Source: Nyssa sinensis (taxonomy: Eukaryota > Streptophyta > Magnoliopsida > Cornales > Nyssaceae). Taken from it: 64,000 nt of DNA. This document shows positions 21,906-33,420 of this stretch, in pieces (position 1 is the stretch's first letter; the number at the start of each line of letters is the position of its first letter). The position numbers and the translations under genes are program-made. The notes beneath the pieces are model-generated. The model saw only the letters and a list, made by a program, of their open reading frames with translations, ran no database searches and had not been told where the DNA came from. The stretch covers positions 13,564,328 through 13,628,327 of the forward strand of contig CM018036.1 of the NCBI GenBank assembly GCA_008638375.1, in the 5' to 3' direction.

Positions 21906-24397
21906 AGGATATCACTCAAGGTCCCAAAACGTGAATAATAGGTAGGTCTTGAATAAAAAAAATTCTTTCAAGTTGATTGCTCTTATTGGTTAAAAATAAA
22001 TGATGACACAATCAACAAAATCACTCAACATGATTAATCCAACATATATGCCCATCCACCAATGAATTCAGCAAGAATCAACCAAATATACCAACCTATT
22101 CAAACTTCACCTAATTGATCAACTAACTTAATTTTATAGCAATTTTCACAATTCAAGACAAAATCAACTAAACTATCAATTTACTAAATCAAGTTTTTCA
22201 ATATATCAAATTAATGAACAATTATGGAAATATGAAAAACTCAATTTCTAAAATTAAGTGGAAATATATCAATTAAGCACGTAGTAAATTGAAAGAGATG
22301 GAGAGAAAGAGAGAAATTGCAAACCGATTAATGATGAAAAAAACTACCAAGGACAATAATCCTTGGAGTAAAACTCCGGAGCCGGGCCAATGCTTATGGA
22401 AGGAATGCACTATGATAGAAAGTGAAATACAACGAATCTATGAACGAACTAAGTACCTCTGGCTCCGTTCTCCCCGATTACATCTTCAAATTCCCCTTAA
22501 ATCCCCAAGCTTCTCATAGCTAATCCTTCAAATAATCGGACTCTTCCACTGTCTCGGACTCCTCCGATCAAGCCACTCAACAATTACAAATCCTCACGAC
22601 CTTGGTGTCCACCGATCGCTCAAACCCAAATCCTCGTGCATGAACTCCATCTATCATCAATGGTGAATTTGATATGAACCAAGGCTCTTTAGATCTGATT
22701 TGGATCGTGTGGATGATCTAAATCGATTAATGAAAATAAGTAGAGATAATTATGAATGTCATGTATGAATGATCTCTCACAAGAGCTTTAAGATCTATCA
22801 ACAAATTAATTATCACAATTTGAGACTCTCTCACTTTGTTTTTGGCTATCTAAATCGTATTTTTGCCTATTTTTACAAAGAGCTTGATTGATCCCCAAAT
22901 GGATTGAAATCATATTATAAATCTGTTTTTCGCCCAAAATTCGTTCGAATGAACCATCATTCGTTCAAACAAGCACTTTCTCATTCGATCGAACAAGGAA
23001 CGAATATCAAACGAGTACAACTCTGAGGTTGCAGCAACTCGTTTGATACAAAGGTTCAAACGAATGAGAGCGAACTTCTCTGTTGTTCATTTGAATAGAG
23101 AGTTACTCATTCTTTGCTTGTCTTGTGAATTGAATTTTTTCTGCAAGTGTTTTAAAGATGCATTTTGGGAGAATTAGTTCATAACCAAAAGTCAATCACA
23201 TACATGATGATAAGATAAAATCTATATGCAATGCATGCATGATGTGAGTGTGTGAGATCCAAATCAAATGTAAAAGTCCATTTTACCCTTTGAGAATCAA
23301 GTTGACCAGTAGTGATACATGGTAATGTCTCTTGGACGAACTTGAAGAAAAACGGACATCAAGATACTCACTCGTAGGACTTATGTAAGGATTACACAGA
23401 AAACACATTTTGCCTAACCGGATTAGCTAATTACAATATTGGACCCCGTGGTCCTAACAGTTCAAATCATCCATAGCTAACCAATCCAAAAACAAAAGTA
23501 GAGTTTATTGGTCTCATTAGAGATTATTGGAACTTATTAAGTCTTAATAGAAGAAAAAGTAGGACTTATAAATACTTTTCCCTTTAATATGCTCGTTTGA
23601 ATGAGATGTGAAAAGTGCTATTTTAATTAAGCAATTGTAAAAAAAGTGCAATTTGAATTAAGTTATTGAGTATTTGGATGAATGTATTTGATAAGTGTTT
23701 AAATGATTTTATAGTATTTAGATGAACAGTAAAAAAATACAAATTTAATATGAATTGTCTCTATTGCCCTTGTATATTAAATTGTGTATTTTGTAATATA
23801 TTATATATTTATAATTAAATTATTTTTATAAATAATAATTGTACAAATAATATTATGTTTAATATTAATTATGTATTATCAATATTATATAATATTATTT
23901 GTTTTGTTCTAATATTATATACAATATTATTTATTTTAATATTAGAGATCATATTATTTACACATAATATTATTTATTTTAATATTAAACATAATATTAT
24001 TTTAATCAATTGATAGAATAATTTATATTTAATATTATCATTCACAATAGCAAACATCGCTTCTTAGTTGGTTGGATAACCATCTTAGCATTGTACTTTA
24101 GGCTGCCTGTTCAAATCTTTGTATTCTACTGATTCCTCCCTTTTTTCTAAAAAGGAATGTTACCAACGGCAGTTGTTGGAATATCGTCCAAAAATAAGGG
24201 TAAAGCGTTAACATAATGAAAATGGGCTTGAGGCGTTTTCAGAAAAGCCTTGGTCCAAAACATCATGTAGCGTTATCACTAGAACTATTATGCCATTTAC
24301 TGAATATAAAATATGTAAATGGTCATATACTCTTTTAGTTATGCTACAACACCTAATGATGAGTAGATGAAAATGAATTGACGTTCCCAATTACGTG
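21906..24397. other. Unassigned intron-2 DNA, part strongly AT-rich
   Basis: I see no convincing gene. Around 22920-23080 there are repeated TTCGTTCGAA and ATTCGTT-like motifs. From about 23740 to 24030 the sequence is almost only A and T, with recurring AATATTAT and its complement that could form hairpins. Other parts look like old repeat debris that I cannot classify. Confidence 0.45.
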
Positions 24398-24856
24398 TTT
24401 TGTGCATGCTGCTTAATGAATTGAAAAGTACCAAATGTGAGTGATAGTATCTCTACCAAACTTCATAATCCTTGTACTTCTTCATTTTAAACGTTAAACA
24501 TCATATTTTCCTAGATCCAAAAAAAAAAAGAAAACAATGATTTGTCTTTGTTGATGAATTTGCGTAAGATTTTGGTGTGGTTTTCAACAAGAAAAATTTT
24601 GGGGCCCAAACTGTCATATTTTTTATTGATTTGATTTGACTTTTGATCTTTCAACTTTTTAGATCAAATGTTTGACTAATTTTAAAAAAATAATTCAACA
24701 GGACAAATTTCTGTAATATTAGAAAATTATTTTGATAAGATGCCAAATTTCTTACTTCCCAAAGTATTTACATGAATTGTATTTAGATAGCAATGTGTAA
24801 TTTGAAATTGTCTTTTAACATGGAAATATTTGACAAATGCGTGATGCTATTTGCAG

Positions 24857-25330
24857 GTTGCCTTTCCTAGCTTGGAGGAGTTGTACATCATAGACACAAA
24901 GTTGAAGTTGAATAATTAATGGCACACTGCTCTTATATCAGAGTCCTTTTCCAAACTAAGAGTTTTGGTTGTCGAAATCAGTGGTAAGCCATTGAGCTTT
25001 GGTCCATTAAATTTGCTACAAAGGTTGGAAAACCTACAAGAACTTGAAATAAGGAAATGTGATTCCTTGGAAGAGGTGTTTAAAGCTGAAGAAGAGGAAA
25101 CTAGTATGAAAATAAGAGAAAAGCATGAACATACAAAAAGAGAAGAAGAAACAACCTTGGTGTTTCATCAATTAAAAATTATGAGATTTAAACATCTCCC
25201 GTATTTGAGGGGCTTCTACTCGGGAAGTTGCATTCTTGAATTTCCTTCGTTGAAAGAATTATGGATAGAATGTTGTGAGAAGATATTCCCAACCATAAAT
25301 GCTCCGACACAACATTTCTTCAACAAAACG
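24857..25330 (+). pseudogene. CNL LRR exon 3, unit A copy, with a stop
   Basis: After the acceptor TTTGCAG the exon begins VAFPSLEELYI and ends HFFNKT before the donor GTATGT at 25331. An in-frame TAA at 24917-24919 interrupts it where the unit B copy has ATA (LNNIWHTAL). The rest reads as LRRs: LQRLENLQELEIRKCDSLEE, the charged EEEETSMKIREKHEHTKREE insert, and FPSLKELWIECCEKIFP. The stop would truncate any transcript that uses this exon. Confidence 0.85.
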
Positions 25331-26244
25331 GTATGTCTTCATAAGTTCTATTCAAAGTTATATATTAACAAAGCTATTAGGAATTCTCACTATTGTCCCC
25401 TTCATCCCCATTCCTTTAATAAAAATTACCAATTTCTAAAATCATTCAAAGTAATTGTTTTTACATGGAAAGAAATTAATTATAACTTAACGTCAAGTGA
25501 AGTTTAAACCACTCATTGCAACATTTTTTCAACAAAATTTTTTTAATTTCCAATTCTTTGTATTTTTCTCCTGAGATTGTTTTGCCACTTGATTAATTTT
25601 ATTATTCCTACACCGGTTTCTTATAGTGTTATTTTCATATTCCAGATGGTTGTTTATAGATACATAAGCATTTAACAATGAACAAGTATACATAGATATA
25701 TAATGTTTTTTTTTTTTTTTTGTCGTTGAAACTTGTAACAAACATGAAGATCTAAAATTTTTGTTGCTGACAGTAATTTTAACTTGTGTAAGATCACGAG
25801 GTGGATGATGAATGCTCATTGAGTCAGGGCAGAAGCACATATAGGCTGGGTTGGGCTGCAGTAAAATTTTGACTCGGCTCATGAGTCTTTACTTATCATT
25901 TTTCTCCTTTCTCACCCCCAAAATTTTGACTTAAACCCAAAATTTTCACTAAATTTGTTTCCAAAAATTTTCTAGACCACCTGTGTGCATTGAGTCAATA
26001 AAGAATTATAATACAACTTTCACAATAATTAGATTATTCCCATGTCTCATGACATAAACCATATAAAGTTGATGGACAGAGGGGGCTTGTATTTCTCTAT
26101 CTCATTAAAGCTAGTTTAATTCCTCCAAAGATGAAAGAGAACAAAGTAAAAATCTGCTTTGACAGACACTACAAAAAAACTCTATGAACAAATTTCCACC
26201 ATTCAGTTACTAAAAATCACTTATAAATGAATTGAGATTGGCAG
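25331..26244 (+). other. Intron between duplicated LRR exons, unit A
   Basis: It runs from the donor GTATGT to the acceptor TTGGCAG. It is nearly identical to the unit B intron at 27524-28438, so the duplication is recent relative to other changes in this locus. The first about 170 bases stay open in the exon frame and would add a lysine-rich tail if the intron were retained. Confidence 0.8.
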
Positions 26245-26526
26245 GTTGTGTTTCCTGGGCTGAAGGAGTTGTATCTCATTTCCCTGTTCAATTTAAGAGA
26301 GATAGGCATTGGTAGTCTTCCGCTTCATTTCATTCAGATACTGGAAGTTCAGAATTCTGGGAATTTGAGAAATCTATTCTCTTCTTCCGTCGCTACGACT
26401 CTTGAACGACTAGAAGAACTCATAATAGATTCATGTTTTGTGCATGCTGCTTTTCTTAGGTGTGGTATTGATTTTGCCTCTTGCCAATTCTTATCTTGTT
26501 TCTTTTATCATTTCTTTGGTTTCTAA
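26245..26526 (+). pseudogene. Truncated LRR exon 4, fused to intron DNA
   Basis: It starts VVFPGLKELYLISLFNLREI and reads as LRR up to LEELIIDSC. At 26435 the exon is cut by the tandem-duplication junction and continues into former intron-2 sequence, adding about 30 residues (FVHAAFLRCG...) before a stop at 26524-26526. The normal continuation (EVMEEIVASEGVEE...) is present only in the unit B copy. No matching splice donor remains, so this exon would be terminal, skipped or use a cryptic site. Confidence 0.85.
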
Positions 26527-27052
26527 GTTTGAGCCAACCAAGTTGGGATGAGGTTCGGTGGCTTTGATGTTCTATGCTCTCTAGTTTTTGTTGATGATCT
26601 TGAATTGTATTCCTTGTACTTCTTCATTTTCATCGTTAAACTTCATTTTTCCGAGATCAAAAAAAAAAAAATGAAGACAATGATTTGTCTTTGTTGATGA
26701 ATTTGCATAAGATTTTTGGTGTGATTTTCAACAAGAAAAATTTTGGGGCCCAATGCATATTAATATCCTGATTACCAAACTGTCATATTTTTTATTGATT
26801 TGATTTGACTATTGATCTTTCAACTTTTTAGATCAAATGTTTGACTAATTTTAGAAAAATAATTCAACATGACAAATTTCTGTAATATTAGAAAATTATT
26901 TTGATGAGATGCCAAATTTCTTACTTCCCAAAGTATCACCTCATATTTTTTTTCTACCTAAATTTACATGAATTGTATTTAGATAGCAATGTGTAATTTG
27001 AAATTGTCTTATAACATGGAAATATTTGACAAATGGATGATGCTATTTGCAG

Positions 27053-27523
27053 GTTGCCTTTCCTAGCTTGGAGGAGTTGTATGTCAAAGGCATGGATGAG
27101 TTGAATAATATATGGCACACTGCTCTTCAAACTGAGTCCTTTTCCAAACTAAGAGTTTTGGTTGTGGAAAGCTGTGGAAAGCTATCAAGCGTTGGTTCAT
27201 TAAATTTGCTGCAAAGGTTGGAAAACCTAGAACGACTTGAAATAAGTAAATGTGATTCCTTGGAAGAGGTGTTTAAAGTTGAAGAAGAGGAAACTAGTAT
27301 GAAAATAAGAGAAAAGCATGAACATACAAAAAGAGAAGAAGAAACAACCTCGGTGTTTCATCAATTAAGAATTATGACATTTAAACATCTCCCGTATTTG
27401 AGGAGCTTCTACTCGGGAAGTTGCATTCTTAAATTTCCTTCATTGGAAGTATTATGGATAGAATGTTGTGAGAAGATATTCCCAACCATAAATGCTCCGA
27501 CACAACATTTCTTCAACAAAACG
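27053..27523 (+). CDS. CNL LRR exon 3, unit B copy, open
   Basis: 157 codons from VAFPSLEELYVKGMDELNN to HFFNKT, bounded by the acceptor TTTGCAG and the donor GTATGT at 27524. It is phase 0 at both ends. LRR pattern and the charged insert EEEETSMKIREKHEHTKREE match the unit A copy, with scattered amino-acid changes and a three-base length difference. No stop is present, in contrast to the unit A copy. Confidence 0.85.
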
Positions 27524-28438
27524 GTATGTCTTCATAAGTTCTTTTCAAAGTTATATATTACCAAAGCTATTAGGAATTCTCACTATTGTCCCCTTCATCC
27601 CCATTCCTTTAATAAAAATTACCAATTTCTAAAGTCATTCAAAGTAATTGTTTTTACATGGAAAGAAATTAATTATAACTTAACGTCAAGTGAAGTTTAA
27701 ACTCATTGCAACATTTTTTCAACAAATTTTTTTTAATTTCCAATTCTTTGTATTTTTCTCGTGAGATTGTTTTGCCACTTGATTAATTTTATTATTCCTA
27801 CACCGGTTTCTTATAATGTTATTTTCATATTCCAGATGGTTGTTTATAGACACATAAGCATTTAACAATGACCTAGAATACATAGATATATAATGTTTTT
27901 TTTTTTGTCGTTGAAACTTGTAACAAACATGAAGATCTAAAATTTTTGTTGCTGACAGTAATTTTAACTTGTGTAAGATCACTAGCCTGGATGATGAATG
28001 CTCATTGAGTCAGGGCAGAAGCACGTATAAGCTGGGTTGGGCTACAGTAAAATTTTGACTCTGCTCATGAGTCTTTACTTATCATTTTTCTCAGTTCTCA
28101 CCCCCAAAATTTTGACTTAAACCCAAAATTCTCACTAAATTTGTTTCCAAAAATTTTCTAGACCACCTGCGTGCATTGAGTCAATAAAGAATTATAATAC
28201 AACTTTCACAATAATTAGATTATTCCCATGTCTCATGACATAAACCATATAAAGTTGATGGACAGAGGGGGCTTGTATTTCTCTATCTCATTAAAGCTAG
28301 TTTAATTCCTCCAAAGATGAAAGAGAACAAAGTAAAAATCTGCTTTGACAGACACTGTTAATTAAACAAAAAACTCTATGAACAAATTTCCACCATTCAG
28401 TTACTAAAAATCACTTATAAATGAATTGAGATTGGCAG
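27524..28438 (+). other. Intron between duplicated LRR exons, unit B
   Basis: Near-identical to 25331-26244. It differs by a shorter T run near 27895, a short insertion (TTAATTAAAC) near 28358 and scattered substitutions. The acceptor is TTGGCAG before 28439. Confidence 0.8.
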
Positions 28439-28933
28439 GTTGTGTTTCCTGGGCTGAAGGAGTTGTATCTCATTTCCCTGTTCAATTTAAGAGAGATAGG
28501 CATTGGTAGTCTTCCGCTTCATTTCATTCAGATACTGGAAGTTCAGAATTCTGGGAATTTGAGAAATCTATTCTCTTCTTCCATCGCTACGACTCTTGAA
28601 CGACTAGAAGAACTCATAATAGAATCATGCGAGGTCATGGAAGAAATTGTTGCAAGCGAAGGAGTAGAAGAAGTCATCAATCAGATTGTGTTTCCTCAAT
28701 TGCAGTACCTCGTACTTTCAAATCTACCAAACCTCACAAGATTCTGCAATGCAAATTACGCTTTGAATTTGCCGTCACTGAGATACGCAAGGCTAAAGGG
28801 ATGTATGAAAATGCAGGCTTTTGCTTTTGGACAATTGACCATGCCAGAGATAGAGATATATGGAAACTACGGTGAATTGCCTTGGATGGGAGATCTAAAT
28901 ATGTATGTAGAACAGAAAGTGTTGAAAGGGGAG
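28439..28933 (+). CDS. CNL LRR exon 4, unit B copy, complete
   Basis: 165 codons starting VVFPGLKELYL. LRRs include LEELIIESCEVMEEIVA and FPQLQYLVLSNLPNLTRFC, then LPSLRYARLKGCMKMQAF and the WMGDLNMYVEQKVLKGE end. The best donor is GAG|GTAATT at 28934, which joins in frame to 29064. Without splicing the frame would end at TGA 28949-28951 after about five more residues. Confidence 0.85.
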
Positions 28934-29063
28934 GTAATTATGGAGTCATGAAATTATAACATACCAACCTTCTTTTCAACAATATGTGGTTCATTACATT
29001 GCTTTAGAATATTTGACTAACACTTCACATATTGTTACACTCTTTTCGTGTTTTTTTCAATAG

Positions 29064-29105
29064 GGACTGGCAGTGGAAGAAGAAGAAGCAAAAGATGATG
29101 CATGA
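29064..29105 (+). CDS. CNL last short exon
   Basis: After a TTTTTTTCAATAG acceptor the frame reads GLAVEEEEAKDDA and then TGA at 29103-29105. The intron of 130 bases (28934-29063) is phase 0. A short acidic last exon like this is plausible for this receptor class. The splice is inferred, not observed. Confidence 0.6.
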   Translation, partial: GLAVEEEEAKDDA

Positions 29106-29481
29106 TAATATGCAGCTACGACAGTAAAGCAGGTTGATCCTTTCTTTTCCTTTTCCTTTTCTTTTTTTCTTTTCTTCTTTTGTTTTTCCCCATTTTTTGG
29201 TAACTTAAAAAAACTTTCATATTAATTTTTTTCTAGAAATATATATGAGAAGGCAGGATTGAATAGGGTATATATATAAATATATGTGTGTGTGTGTGTA
29301 TAACAATCCATGTATAGATTTGAAAAGATACATTAAAAATTCTGGAACACAAAACAAAAAGATCATTTTAGTCATTTTAACAAAGAAAAGTAAGCTGAAA
29401 AAAAAAAGGAAGCAATGAAAGTTGCTGTTGGAAATCTAAATGTAATTTCAAATTCCAAAGAGCTAATTTGGTAACGAGAAA

Positions 29482-29517
29482 GGGGGGGAGGGGAGGGGGG
29501 GGGGGGGGGGGGGGGGG
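29482..29517 (+). repeat. G-rich tract with a 23-base G run
   Basis: The tract has a 7-base G run, then AGGGGA, then 23 consecutive G from 29495 to 29517. It is out of character with the AT-rich surroundings. Confidence 0.9.
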
Positions 29518-30027
29518 AATTAACTACTTTATCAAATTGTGACATGTAGTTTATGAGGCAGAAAAAATAAATTTCTCAGAATTACGCAGTGTCCCGAATT
29601 TATTCTTTAGTTATTTCATCTTAAATAACTAAACATGAATCATTAATATTAGATGGTTATTCAAATTGTCTAAAAGCTTTAGTAAGAATCTTAATTTATT
29701 TATGTCATGGCTAAATGCTAATATTAATCATACATATAACAAGAATGACCACAAGAAAAGTGAAAGCAATTAATCTTAATTTATTTATATCATACTAATT
29801 TTAATCATGCAAGAAGAATAAGAACAGACTATTCTTAATTTATTTATATCAAGGCCAAATGCTAATATTAATCATGCCACACGAATAAGCACAAGAAAAA
29901 TCAATACATAGATTTATTGTGAAAACTCTCATGAAAAGAAAAATCACTGTTGCACGAAACAATCCATTAGTAAGCCAATCCAAGCACGAGATAGAAAGCT
30001 TACAAACAAAGAGAATAGCATGCTACC

Positions 30028-30214
30028 ACTAGTGGCGGTCTTGGGGGGTGGCCAGAGCGAGCCACCGCCCCTCCAAAATTTTGGGAATTTTTTTTTTCTA
30101 CTAAAATTTTACTATAATTTAGAAATTACCCCCTCAAAAATTTTAATATTTCTATAACATTCCTAGTATATATATTTTTTGCCTCCCCAACACAGCCTCT
30201 AGGTCCACCATTGC
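30028..30214. mobile_element. MITE-like element
   Basis: A 187-bp non-coding segment starts ACTAGTGGCGGTCTTGG and ends CTAGGTCCACCATTGC. The ends are imperfect inverted repeats, and CTACC occurs on both sides (30023-30027 and 30215-30219). The GTGGCGG terminus resembles hAT-type small elements, but the 5-bp rather than 8-bp repeat leaves the superfamily open. Confidence 0.45.
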
Positions 30215-30845
30215 CTACCATCCAATGAATTAATGCTAATCCTCAGTTAGTTTTCCTTCTTTCTTCTTCTTACGGCTTCACTTGCCCTTTGTTTGCTCTC
30301 CGACCTCCACAACAACCCAATACCTTCCTTGATCACAATCCTCAATTCCACTCCAACAAGTGCACAAGCCCCAATGCAGTGATCTAGGTGTAACTACTAA
30401 ATGCTTAGAAAACAATTAGCAAGGATTACATAAACTAGGTTTTTGTGAAAGGTATACAGTAGACAATCCTAATTCATGAATGATACTCTCATTAAACTCT
30501 CTAGGATTCAAAGATGTGTCTGTCATTAGGGTTCTATCTTTGTATGTGTGTTCGTTAAAAAACAATATATATAGACTAATGCAAGACCTAACAGAATTAG
30601 GATACTAGTTAGTCAATCGAATTCACAGGTTTAAAGTCTCATGTTCCAATGGATAGGCTACGTTTGGACAATTCATGACCACTATCAAACTTTCAAGGTT
30701 TGGAGTTGTTTAGCTCTAACTTTCAAACACCGTTGTTTGGAAATTATGACCAAGAGAAGATCTACCAGTTACACATTCGAATAGACAAGCCATAATTTTG
30801 ACTTTCCATTTCAAAACAACCTTATCTTATGATAACCTAAGGTCA

Positions 30846-31397
30846 AATAAACATAGTATTAAGGTCTTTCTAACCTATTGTCAATACAAAATATTACAAA
30901 GGGTATGTGTAGAATTAAATACAAACCCTACAAGGTTCATACCTGAAACATTAAACACAAACTTTAATGATGGATGCAGTACATGTTGTGCGTGTTTATA
31001 CCTTTTTTGGTAGAGTAACTATGAAGTTTTGTGTTGGCAACAAAATGCCTTATCTTCATGATCACGCTCTATAATTTTGTTTGACTTATGTTGAAGTCTT
31101 CACTAGTATAAAAAGATTAAAAATAAACATAATCCTAAGGTCTTTCTAACCTATTTTCAATACAAAATATTACAAAGGTATGTATAGAATTAAATACAAA
31201 CCCTACAAGGTCCATACCTAAAAAATTAAACACATACTCTAATAATGGATGCAGTACATGATGTGTGTATTTATAGCTTTTTTGTTAGAGTAATAATGAA
31301 GTTTTGTGTTGGCAACAAAATATTTTATCTTCATGATCACACTCTATAATTTTGTTTGACTTATGTTGAAGTCTTCACTAGTATAGAAAGACTACAC
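30846..31397 (+). repeat. Tandem duplication, two units of 276 bp
   Basis: Units 30846-31121 and 31122-31397 share AATAAACATA, AAGGTCTTTCTAACCTATT, ACAAACCCTACAAGG, GATGGATGCAGTACATG and GTTGAAGTCTTCACTAGTAT in the same order, with a few substitutions and one-base indels. They do not code for a recognisable protein. Confidence 0.9.
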
Positions 31398-33239
31398 TAT
31401 GACTCAGCTAGCCTAACAATTATAAACTCATAAGGTTATAAAATGAATTGATAGAATACAATAACTTAAGGAGAATATCATTTTTTCCGTGCAGTTTATA
31501 ACTGTAAATCTAGGAGCTGTTATATAAGTGGCAGTCTTCATTTGGGACCATTCAATCTTCATGTTTCTTAAATGAGTAACCAAACATAAATTTCACTAAA
31601 TTTATTGCTGCAAATCTGCAATTATGTCTAGCTTATGGGTATTTGGTTACAGGTGATTTGGATTATGCTTGACTACACCAACAATGTGTTGCATATATGC
31701 TTATCAAAAATTTCCAATTTGCTGAAGTATGCTGGATTCCCATTTGCAAGGACAAAACCTGCTATTCTTTTTAATAAGAAGTGAAAAGTAATGACCACCT
31801 ACTTCTATAACGTTCATTTTCATGTCTTTATTAATCAATGTTGAAAAACCTAGTTCAGACTAAAATCTTTTATTTTATTTTTATTTTTGTGTTTGTGTTT
31901 GTTCAGACTAACTTCTATTGAATTGAAATAATGGGAAGGAATTTTATTGAATCAGTATTAGAAATAGGGTTATCTAAATGTTTGAGTTCATATATTTTGA
32001 TTTGACTATATTATTTGTCTTTTATGATTAATATGGAATGGGTGAATATGCAGAAAAATTATGTTGTTGACTCGCTGGTTATTATTAAAGCTTTTGAACG
32101 ACAATCGAGTTCATATATCCCTGTTGAAATGGAGAGAAACCATTTTCATTTCTGTTATTGACAAAGCTTTTGCATAAAGGAGCAAGCAGGCTCAATCTTA
32201 TTGTGTAAAAAAGTTTAAACAAGGGCCATATTGGAGGCTAACTGGTTAAGAGCTGGTATAGCGGTACTTTTTTCAAATTATTTTGAATCTTACTCTTTCC
32301 CTATCCCAATGCCCTGGAAAATATATTTTAGAAAACAAATTATTTTTTTGTCCATTGGAAGTCGTTCTTCCTTGAAATTTCTTCTAAACTCATCATAATT
32401 TTGTAGATTTGCCAATGATCCAAGTTAGCAACTCAAAAGGTAGGCGATCCTCCCTAATGCATAGGATTCGTATATGTAGTGGCTTTTTTTCAATTAAAAC
32501 AAACTAACTTCCTGATTAATGTCAAAGGTTTGGAGGTAATTTTAAGGCCCAAACTGTTGAGGGAAAAGGGAAAAAAACTGGAAATTGTTTTTTCTTATAT
32601 TTTTTCTCCTACTTAATTTAAAGTATAAAATGATACTATTTTGGAAAAGATAATGGAAAATAAATTTATTATTAATATTCTAACTTTATTTGCAAAAGAG
32701 AAAAATAAAGAAAAATTATTTTCCATTACATTTTCTTTATTCTGATTTCTGACTAAATCTGTGAAACAACCAAAGCTTAATAATTCTCTACATGGCAGCT
32801 TGAAAAGTTGTGAAAGTTAAACATGGTAATGGTCTTAAAATTATTGGGTGAAACCGTGAAAGGTCCTGCAAGGAGCTTCGCTAGTATGTGCTATGTAGAA
32901 TTCTAGATTCAGCATAGAGGACCGTTTTACATATTCTATTGCAATTACTTAGAAACAGCTCGAATATTAGAATCTTACCCATTTCATAAAATATTTTACT
33001 TTCATTTCACCTCTCACATAATAATTTATTCTAGGGCTGCACAAAAAAAAAATCAAGAACTATAAAATCGATCCGACCCAATCCGAATCCGACCTCAATG
33101 GGTTAGTTTGGTTTTAAAAAAAATTAGGTTGGTTCGGTTCTAGAACCGATTTAGTCGGTTCAGTTTCGATTTAAAATTCGGATAAATTGAACCAACTCAA
33201 GAACCGAACTCTCACTATTTTTTTTAAAAAAAATTAATA

Positions 33240-33420
33240 TGTATATATATATATGTGTGTGTGTATTATATATATATATATACACTGTATTATGCATATT
33301 GTATTATGTACTGTATTATGTGTGTATATATATATATATATACTATATTATATATACACTATATATATTATACTTTATGTATGCACTGTATACATATATA
33401 TAATATATTGTATATGTAAA
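33240..33420. repeat. TA-rich microsatellite region
   Basis: Runs of TATATA are broken by GTGTGT and TGTATTATG motifs. Open frames here consist of Y, I and C repeats and are products of the microsatellite. Confidence 0.85.

Larger units (their letters stand above)
24398..26435 (+). repeat. CNL internal tandem duplication, unit A
   Basis: The unit starts with TTTTGTGCATGCTGC in intron 2 and includes LRR exon 3, its downstream intron and the first 191 bases of the next LRR exon. It is repeated at once as unit B (26436-28629). Exons and intron match almost base for base. Unit B is about 156 bp longer, mainly from small insertions in the first part. The junction at 26434-26436 shares only TG between the two joined sequences. 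Confidence 0.92.
26436..28629 (+). repeat. CNL internal tandem duplication, unit B
   Basis: This second copy of the unit starts TTTTGTGCATGCTGC. Past its end the LRR exon continues normally to the gene end, so this unit carries the ancestral right-hand border, while unit A carries the ancestral left-hand border in intron 2. Confidence 0.92.
1804..29105 (+). pseudogene. CNL disease-resistance gene, whole locus, broken and internally duplicated
   Basis: The locus encodes a coiled-coil NB-ARC LRR immune receptor of the large eudicot class resembling RPS2 and At4g27190. Such receptors act in the cytoplasm or at membranes and sense pathogen effectors. Exon order is coiled coil plus NB-ARC plus LRR (1804-4509), LRR (8139-8804), LRR (24857-25330), truncated LRR (26245-26435), LRR (27053-27523), LRR (28439-28933) and a short tail (29064-29105). 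Exon borders follow a repeated pattern: exons end in FN-K or FNKT before GTATG, and begin (V/I)AFP or VVFP after TGCAG or GGCAG, all in phase 0. Joining exons 1-2 to the later exons across 16 kb of transposon-filled intron is inference from strand, phase and family structure. Five frame breaks and one stop make a full-length product unlikely unless some are sequence errors. Confidence 0.8.

Noticed and set aside
22289..22519. 76-codon open frame rich in K and E
   Set aside because: No recognisable domain or gene context; intronic repeat debris.
25331..25507. Extension of the LRR exon past FNKT
   Set aside because: The donor GTATGT and the matching exon-end pattern in other exons show that the open frame continues only by chance into the intron.
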